From positions 28,968,994-29,032,993 of the forward strand of contig NC_051072.1 of the NCBI RefSeq assembly GCF_004664715.2: a stretch of 64,000 nt of DNA, given 5' to 3'. Each line of letters opens with the position of its first letter. Positions within the stretch are counted from its first letter, which is position 1. This document shows, piece after piece, positions 57,352-64,000 of this stretch. This DNA comes from Peromyscus leucopus. Its lineage: Eukaryota; Chordata; Mammalia; Rodentia; Cricetidae. Under the pieces are notes generated by a model. The model was given only the letters and a program-made list of their open reading frames with translations. It was not told where the DNA came from and did no database searches. The translations under genes were made by a program, and so were the position numbers.

Positions 57352-57645
57352 GTTGTGTGTGGAAATGGGTGTGGTATACACTTGTCTGCACTTGTATGTG
57401 GAAGCCAGAGGTCAACTTCTGGTATCTTTCTCTATCACTTTTCACTGAACTTAGAACTCACTGTTTTGTCTAGACTGGCTGGCCAGCAATCCCTGCAGAT
57501 TATTCCCTCTCCACTTCTCCCAGCACTGGGGTCACAGGCCTGTGCCTCCACACCCAGCCTTTATTTATGAGTGCTTAGAATCTGAACTCAGGTCCTCATG
57601 CTTGCCTGGCAAATACTTTGCTCACTGAGCCATCTTCTCAGCCCT
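57352..57645 (-). mobile_element. RSINE1-type SINE
   Basis: gtggaagccagaggtcaact, agactggctggccagcaatc, cagcactggggtcacaggcc, catgcttgcctggcaaatac, gagccatcttctcagccc. Confidence 0.85.
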
Positions 57646-57835
57646 CACTTAAACTCTTGACAAGTTATAACCCACTTAATTGCCTGACAATAAAGAAATG
57701 CTGTGCGTGATAAGCAGCTTCCACGATGGCGCCCAAGGCCTTTCTCTTGTCAAGTCCACACCCTGTGCTGCCCCTTCCCACATGCTTCAGTGTATGGCCA
57801 GTGAAAGAAGGCAGAAGTTCTGTTCTATTACAGCC

Positions 57836-58180
57836 AAGGTATAGGTCCTCATCAATAGATGAATGGATAAAGAAATGTGGTGTGTATGTCCTGGATGGAG
57901 TGTCATTTGGTCATAAAAAAGAACAAAATCACATTGTTTACAGGAAACTGAATGGACCTAGAGATCACTCTGCTCAGTGAAATAAACCAGACACCGAAAG
58001 ACAAATACCACATTGCCTCCCTATCTATGCACAATCTAGATTTTTTTTTAATACCTGAAAGTAGAAGGGGACTATTTAGAGGAGAAACAAGAAAAGGAAA
58101 TGGGGTGAATATGGTCAAAGTATGTTTACACGTGTATGAAAATGTCATAATGAAGCCCATTATTTCATATAATTAGTACA
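57836..58180 (+). mobile_element. L1 (Lx-type) 3' end
   Basis: agatgaatggataaagaaat, gatcactctgctcagtgaaa, cagacaccgaaagacaaata and cataatgaagcccattattt: ORF2 tail and 3' UTR of a rodent L1, plus strand, frames broken. Confidence 0.85.
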
Positions 58181-58520
58181 TGTTATGTTTATAAAAGAAT
58201 ACCTCAACCTTGGTAAAAGGAGCTTTTTCCCTCCCTGAGTGTGCAGTAGTTAATGAAGAGACTCATAACTGATCAGCATACTGAAAGTGAGCTCACGCTT
58301 AGATGGGACAGCACCACACCAGCTGACTGCAATCTCATGTCAAGTCCTGGGCCAGAATATCCTCCCAAACCCTGTGAGATTCCTGCATGAAAACACTCAC
58401 TGTATGATACACATTTTTGTTGATGTAGGCTGCTGATTTGGAGGATAATTTTTTACACAATAATAACCAATAGATTTCGCACACAAAATAGAGTATTATT
58501 TGCTAATAAGATACTACATT
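58181..58520. other. Unassigned
   Basis: Nothing recognised. Confidence 0.35.
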
Positions 58521-58525
58521 TTAAA

Positions 58526-58660
58526 GCCACGTGTGGTGGTACATGTCTCTAAAACTAGTATTCAAGAGGTTAAAGCAGGAAGGTCATAGGTTTGAGGTGA
58601 ACCTAGGCAAGTAGACTTGTAGATTAGCCTTGGTTAACACAGAAAGATCCAGCATAGTGG
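58526..58660 (+). mobile_element. B1-like SINE, diverged
   Basis: agccacgtgtggtggtacat, aagaggttaaagcaggaagg, ggttaacacagaaagatcca. Confidence 0.6.
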
Positions 58661-58954
58661 GGGAAAATTAGTTTCTCATATTTTTGGTTGTGAGTCTTGC
58701 CTTTAATGGCTGAGCTGTCCCTCCAGCCCAAAATCAGTTTCTCAAAGACTACTTGAGGACATAAAAAAGTGGTGAGTATAAAATCTTGAGCAAAAATAAC
58801 AAGAATTGAAACTCTGAAGTATTAGTGCATATTTGTTGTTTCCTTCAGATCAGCAAATATCTTTCCTTCCCCTCTCTCTTCTGCAAATTGAACTTCTCCT
58901 TCTGGTAGAAAAGCTGTGAGGCTACATCTTCACTGGCAACCCACCTGAACCTAG

Positions 58955-59278
58955 AATCACCTAGAACACATGTCTCAGCGTATGCCGGAAAGGGTGTTTT
59001 CAAAGAAATTTGTTTAGCTAAGGAGAGACCCATCTTGAAAGTGGGTACTCTATGGACTGGGGTCCTGAACTGAATAAAAATAAACAAATGATAAAGGGTT
59101 ATGAGTGCAAGCATCCATTGCTCTCTGCCGTCTGTCTGCAGATGCAGTGTGGTAGCCACCTCCGCATCCCTTCCCTGCCAAGATGAATGACTTGGCTCAT
59201 GTGCCACAATGAGCCCTTCTTTCCTTAAGTTGACTTTATCAATACGTTGTCACTACAAAGAGAGAAATAACCGAGAGA
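58955..59278 (+). mobile_element. MaLR-type LTR
   Basis: acacatgtctcagcgtatgc, gggtactctatggactgggg, ctgaactgaataaaaataaa and ctttccttaagttgacttta follow the MaLR order. Confidence 0.65.
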
Positions 59279-59724
59279 CTCCCTCACGTGTTTCAAGTAG
59301 TGCCGCCTCCAACCCGTGGAAATCAAAGAGGGGAATCAGATCAAATAAGGCACACCAGGAATGGCAGGGTAACAAGAGCAGTGCTGATAAGGGAGGTAAC
59401 AGCCTAGTGTGTCCAATAAAATGAAAGGTGGGGAAGGGATCACACACCCGGATGGATGGAGCAGCTAGTAGAGTCATGGCAAACTTAGAACTGTCACTTT
59501 GGAGTCAATACACCTCTCTTTTTGCTCACACTAAACAGGCTTGGGTTCCTGTCACTGCACAAGTTACACGGTGCCGTAAGTGATAGTATCTCAAATTGTC
59601 ATCGGAGTAAACAAACGTAATTATTTAGAGGAAATGGTCAAGTCTATGCCGTGGCAACAGTGGTTCCTCCTAGACCTGTCATTTCAGATACATAAATTTG
59701 CTGCATTAGAAATTGTTTTCGTTC
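59279..59724. other. Unassigned
   Basis: Nothing recognised. Confidence 0.35.
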
Positions 59725-60080
59725 ATTAAATCTGGCCTTCAACAGTTCAATATGTGTATGTTATGCATTCTGATGACTCTCCCCTCCCCTGCACCTCTCT
59801 TTATCTCCCTCCCACCCCTACCAGCCCCCCATTCCCTACACATCCCTTTCCCACACTCCTGTCTCCTTGTTTTGTGTTGTGGCCCACTGAGTTTAACCAG
59901 GGCCATCTCTGAGACCGTGGGTTTGGAACTGTCCACTGGAGCCTGGCAGGTCCATCAGTGTGTGTACAACTGATGGATAGTCTTCCAGAATGTATCAGAA
60001 GCCAACTGCTCAGCAGAGACGGGTCCCTTCCCTGGCCATGACTGGTGGCTGGCAATGCCAGTCTTGTGCCAACAGAGTGA
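59725..60080 (-). mobile_element. L1 3' fragment
   Basis: ttgtggcccactgagtttaa, gaccgtgggtttggaactgt, ccactggagcctggcaggtc and aatgccagtcttgtgccaac: reversed L1 3' region. Confidence 0.75.
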
Positions 60081-60197
60081 AGATAAATAGCCACAGCAGC
60101 TTGGAGTTTGTGCTTGCGATGGCTGTCATACCCAGAAGATGGTATTTTGCAGGGATTTGTAGAAACGCAGGTTCACAGCTCTCAGAATTGGAAGCTT

Positions 60198-60440
60198 TGG
60201 GCGCCGGAGAGATGGCTTAGTGACTAAGTGTCTTTGCAGAAGACCTGGGTTTGGTTCCCAGCAGCCACCTGCTGCCTCACTGCTGTCTGTAACTCTAGTT
60301 TCAAGGGCTCAGGTGCCTTCTACTGACCTCTAAAGCACCTGGCATGCATGTGGTGCACATATACGCATGAAGGCAAATCACTCATACACGTAAAATAAAA
60401 TAAATAAATCTAAAAAAAAAAAGAAAAGAAAAACAAAACA
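60198..60440 (+). mobile_element. B3/B2 SINE
   Basis: gcgccggagagatggcttag, tgggtttggttcccagcagc, ccttctactgacctctaaag, then AAAT/AAAG tail. Confidence 0.9.
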
Positions 60441-60537
60441 AACCAAAGAATTGGAAGCTACAACCCAGTACTTCTGCTTGGCAGACTAGATCTTTTATTG
60501 AGTTCTCAGCAAGTTTTAATAATATATATAAATTATT

Positions 60538-60651
60538 CTCTGTGTGTGTCTCTGTCTCTGTCTGTCTTTCTACCTCTCTGTCTCTGTCTCTGTGTGTGTG
60601 TCTGTCTGTCTGTCTCTCTGTCTCTGTCTCTGTCTCTGTCTGTGTGTGTGT

Positions 60652-60689
<38 letters not shown>

Positions 60690-60692
60690 ATG
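60538..60692. repeat. (TCTG/TC)n-(TG)n compound microsatellite
   Basis: TGTC/TCTC-rich part to about 60640, then a TG run to 60688. Confidence 0.95.
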
Positions 60693-60975
60693 TAGGCATT
60701 AATATGGGGGGGGGATGTGTGTGCACATGTGAGCATGTATGTGAGGATTCCAAAGGGCAACATCTGATGTCCTTGCTCTCCAGCTCGTTATTTTAGACAA
60801 GGTCTCTCACTGAACCTGGAGCACTCCAGTTCTAGACTGACTGACTGACTGGCCAGTGAGCTTCCAGGACCCACCAGTCTCCACTCCCCCCACCCCCTAC
60901 CCCCCCTACCCCTCCACCCCCTCCACCCCCCCCCCCACCCCACCCCGCCCGTGCTGAGATCACAGGCATGTGCTG
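60693..60975 (-). mobile_element. RSINE1-type SINE with C-rich low-complexity insert
   Basis: ggtctctcactgaacctgga, gactggccagtgagcttcca, then CCCCACC-rich tract 60881-60950, then gctgagatcacaggcatgtg. It abuts the assembly gap. Confidence 0.7.
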
Positions 60976-61000
60976 CCACACCAGTTTCTCATTTGGTGGG

Positions 61001-61500
61001 NNNNNNNNNNNNNNNNNNNNNNNNNNNNNNNNNNNNNNNNNNNNNNNNNNNNNNNNNNNNNNNNNNNNNNNNNNNNNNNNNNNNNNNNNNNNNNNNNNNN
61101 NNNNNNNNNNNNNNNNNNNNNNNNNNNNNNNNNNNNNNNNNNNNNNNNNNNNNNNNNNNNNNNNNNNNNNNNNNNNNNNNNNNNNNNNNNNNNNNNNNNN
61201 NNNNNNNNNNNNNNNNNNNNNNNNNNNNNNNNNNNNNNNNNNNNNNNNNNNNNNNNNNNNNNNNNNNNNNNNNNNNNNNNNNNNNNNNNNNNNNNNNNNN
61301 NNNNNNNNNNNNNNNNNNNNNNNNNNNNNNNNNNNNNNNNNNNNNNNNNNNNNNNNNNNNNNNNNNNNNNNNNNNNNNNNNNNNNNNNNNNNNNNNNNNN
61401 NNNNNNNNNNNNNNNNNNNNNNNNNNNNNNNNNNNNNNNNNNNNNNNNNNNNNNNNNNNNNNNNNNNNNNNNNNNNNNNNNNNNNNNNNNNNNNNNNNNN
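61001..61500. other. Assembly gap (500 N)
   Basis: Exactly 500 N, probably a fixed-size placeholder. All ORFs running through it are artefacts. The C-rich tract just to the left is a likely cause of the break. Confidence 0.99.
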
Positions 61501-61665
61501 ACCCTCATGGGCTAGGTCTTCCCACATTGATCACTGAATCAGAAAATGCCTTACAGCTGCATCTCATAGAGGCGTTTTCTCAACTGAGGCTCCTTCCTCC
61601 TGATGACTCTAGCTTGTGTCAAGTTGACACACAGAACCAGCCAGTATAAACCACATCCTGTTAAT
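61501..61665 (-). mobile_element. MaLR-type LTR fragment
   Basis: atgggctaggtcttcccaca, catctcatagaggcgttttc, gactctagcttgtgtcaagt and tgacacacagaaccagccag: reversed 5' part of a rodent MaLR-type repeat, cut by the gap. Confidence 0.6.
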
Positions 61666-61730
61666 TCAGTTTTGGGACATTCACAAATGCTAGGTAAGGT
61701 TCTACCTATATCCACAATGGTGTATTTTAC

Positions 61731-61942
61731 TTTTTTTTTTTTTTAAGAGACAGTCTTCAGTATCCCAGGCTACCCCTTAACTTGCTATGTAGCTGAGAGT
61801 GACCTTGAGCTTCTGATCTTCCTGCCTTCATCTTCGAGGATTGGGTTTACAGGTGTGTGCTACTACAGTGTTGGGAATTGAACCCAGAGTTTTTCCCATA
61901 CAAGGTAAGCACTCTATCAAAGTGAGCTGTATCTCAGTCCTG
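61731..61942 (-). mobile_element. B4 SINE
   Basis: T tail, aagagacagtcttcagtatc, tgagagtgaccttgagcttc, then ID part gggaattgaacccagagttt and gcactctatcaaagtgagct. Confidence 0.8.
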
Positions 61943-62074
61943 ATAGTTAATTTTAAATGTGTATTTTTTTTTAAATATCAGCTAGTCTTATATGATCTAT
62001 TCATGGTGTGCATGTGCAAATATTTTCAATTCCTATGTAAGGCACCAATTTGTGTTTCTTTTTTTTTTAAGGGA

Positions 62075-62280
62075 TTATTTTTATTGAAGTGCATGTGTGT
62101 GCATCTATGTGAATTCATGCCACATGGGTTCAGGTATTCACGGAGGCCAGAGGAGAGTGTCAGATCCTTTGGAGCTCCAGTTAGAGAGCACTCTGAACGC
62201 CCTGACATGGATTCTGAGAACTGGTTGGGTCCCCCGGAAGAGCAAGAAGTGCTCCTAACGGCAGTACTGCCTGTCCAGTC
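62075..62280 (-). mobile_element. B3-type SINE
   Basis: tgcatgtgtgtgcatctatg, cacggaggccagaggagagt, gtcccccggaagagcaagaa. Confidence 0.75.
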
Positions 62281-62539
62281 TCAGTTTATGTGTCTTGTTT
62301 ATGAAGCATTTTCTACTCATTTGCAAGTTTAAATGTATGTGAATGTTTCATCTGCTGCTTTCAACTCTGCATATTCGCCTCTGACGAGCATCCACTACAG
62401 GTCATGCCTCCGCTGTCCTGCCGTGGCTCCTCACCAGCAGTCCCTGAAGATAAACAATACCCTTGTTACTACTGAGAGCTTGTGAGACACTTTTTCTAGG
62501 ACATGTACCCATGAGCAGAATTGTGTCAATGTAAAGATT

Positions 62540-63340
62540 ATTTCAATTGTTAACATGACTGGATTAAGAGGCTCGTAGGCTATTACTTAAGCACATCTCT
62601 GCAAGGGTCAGTAATACTGTTTCTGGAGACATTTAGATCATAAGGGATGGATTCATAAGATGTCCTCATTATTGGGAAGTGGTGGCAGGTAGGAGGTGAG
62701 GACTACTTTGAAGAAGTAGGTTAATTATAGATGTATCCAACCGTCTTATTAAATAAGAAACACAGAAACAATGTAAAAGAGAAAGCTGAGAGGTCAGAGC
62801 TCAGAGCTAAAATCTCACCCTTCCGCCTGCAGTGTCCCAGCTTCCCGAAAGAGGGCTATATCCTGTCTGTTCGTCTTTTTTATAGTATTATTGTTCTGCC
62901 TTCTCATTGGTTGTAAACCCAAACACGTGACTGCCTCATCACTGTCTGAATGTACAGCCCCCTAGGTCTTAAAGGCATATGTCTCCAATGCTGGCTGTAT
63001 TCCTGAACACACAGAGATCTATGGGATTAAAGGCGTGTGCCACCACCGCCACACTCTGTCTATGGCTCTAATAGCTCTGACCCCCGGGCAACTTTATTTA
63101 TTAACATACAATCAAAATCACATTTCAGTACAATTAGAATACCACCACAGTTAATGTCTTTGGGGACAGTATCTTGCTGTGGCCTCTTCCTGTACTTCCC
63201 CGCACCCCTTTCTGACCCACTCTGATGTGAGCTCTCATTCTATCCTGCCTTCCCTGACATAATGGATTGGACTCTTTGAAACTGTGATTCCAAATGAATC
63301 TTCCTCCCATAGATTGTTCCTGACAGGTATGATCCAAGCA
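62540..63340 (+). mobile_element. MaLR-type LTR split by an R2 LTR
   Basis: Left part: ttaacatgactggattaaga, tcattattgggaagtggtgg, ctttgaagaagtaggttaat. Right part: gttaatgtctttggggacag, ggactctttgaaactgtgat, cctgacaggtatgatccaag. The two parts read as one LTR interrupted at 62726-63149. Confidence 0.65.
62726..63149 (+). mobile_element. ERV LTR, family 'R2' copy 2, nested
   Basis: 424 bp. Perfect 6-bp duplication gttaat at 62720-62725 and 63150-63155. Homologous to 52418-52917: ccaaccgtcttattaaataa, ctggctgtattcctgaacac, ctttatttattaacatacaa, ataccaccaca. Confidence 0.8.
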
Positions 63341-63955
63341 ACACAAATAACACACACATCGAACGTTTATCATCCCAGTTATCATGATCAATACCAGATC
63401 TTTCTTCAGGGTGAACTCAGTACTTAATTCCCAAGGATACTGGATGTAAAGCACTCTATGAATATACCCTGACAAACACTTGGAATGACCCAGAATTCAA
63501 ACATTTACAAGAAGCTCTGAGAGTCTCAGTGGAGCAGCCACGGTGGTCCCTGCCTACTAGAGTGTCTTATAATTTCTTTCTCCCATGAGCCAGATTGCAG
63601 TCTTGCTGGGGTAGTCGTCCTCTGATGATCAGCCTAAAATCTTCATCTTTTGATCAGATTTTAAGCTTTTTTTCTCTTTTTTTGTATTACCCAATAAATC
63701 TTTTTGTGTTTAAAGCATTTCTGTTCCTACCACAAAAGAAATACACTGATCAAATCATGCTGTACTTCTGTATTACCGCCATCCCTTTTCTTCTTCTTGT
63801 TTTTTTTTTTTTTCAGTGTGGGGGATTGAACTCAGGGCTCTGCACATGCTAAATCTTTCATTTCAACAATATAGAAATAGGAAATTTACATTTACCTCTG
63901 GAATTAATTAAGTGTATTTTTTCTTCCTTTAGGACACATACACACATACACGCGT
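63341..63955. other. Unassigned, ID-like remnant near 63812-63850
   Basis: gtgggggattgaactcaggg followed by tctgcacatgctaaatcttt looks like a reversed ID fragment. The rest is unassigned. Confidence 0.4.
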
Positions 63956-64000
63956 GCACGCACACACACACACACACACACTACATCTATCTATCTATCT
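63956..64000. repeat. (CA)n and (ATCT)n microsatellites at the window edge
   Basis: CA run to 63981, then ATCT units running off the right edge. Confidence 0.95.

Noticed and set aside
57726..58176. ORFs near 57726-58176 as a gene
   Set aside because: Derived from the ORF2 tail and 3' UTR of an L1 fragment with broken frames.
60832..61649. ORFs of 180-232 codons on both strands
   Set aside because: Mostly the 500-N assembly gap.
61841..62332. 163-codon plus-strand ORF
   Set aside because: Runs through B4 and B3 SINEs in antisense and has no recognisable domain.

Overview
This is nuclear DNA from a mammal, most likely a cricetid rodent (deer mouse, vole or hamster group). Evidence: dense B1, B2/B3, B4, ID and RSINE1-type SINEs, Lx-type L1 3' ends, rodent MaLR LTRs, spliced exons with GT/AG borders, and B1 copies carrying the 'tttgcgcctttcctgg' variant that I associate with cricetids. 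The species call is inference from repeat flavour.

Genes lie only in the first 11 kb. On the minus strand is a complete selenoprotein P gene (SELENOP): a TATA promoter with HNF4-type DR1 and FoxO sites at about 11.03-11.08 kb, a noncoding exon 1 (about 10940-11003), four coding exons (7427-7225, 6322-6110, 4019-3902, 1997-1398), and a 3' UTR with two foldable SECIS elements and a poly(A) signal at 640-635. The spliced frame is 377 residues with 11 in-frame UGA codons before a TAA. On the plus strand the last two coding exons of CCDC152 (1-101 and 385-507) enter from the left and end in a poly(A) signal at 598-603, so the two genes meet tail to tail with their 3' ends only tens of bases apart.

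From 11.1 kb to the right edge (53 kb) I find no convincing protein-coding gene. The space is layered retrotransposon debris: SINEs in both orientations, several L1 3' fragments, MaLR LTRs, two families of ERV LTR with identifiable 6-bp target duplications, three further single LTRs, two hAT-like URR1 elements, many microsatellites, a four-unit minisatellite of about 222 bp, and a 31-nt U2 snRNA retro-fragment flanked by a 13-bp duplication. Between them are unassigned stretches, one of which (44.2-44.6 kb) carries a perfect DR1 and a forkhead motif and is a candidate distal element. A 500-base run of N (61001-61500) is an assembly gap.

Functionally, the window is the liver selenium-export gene and its antisense neighbour plus its long 5' flank. 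The most notable biology is the redistribution of selenocysteine codons in SELENOP, including one in the motif reported to contact its receptor. I saw no novel multi-gene system.
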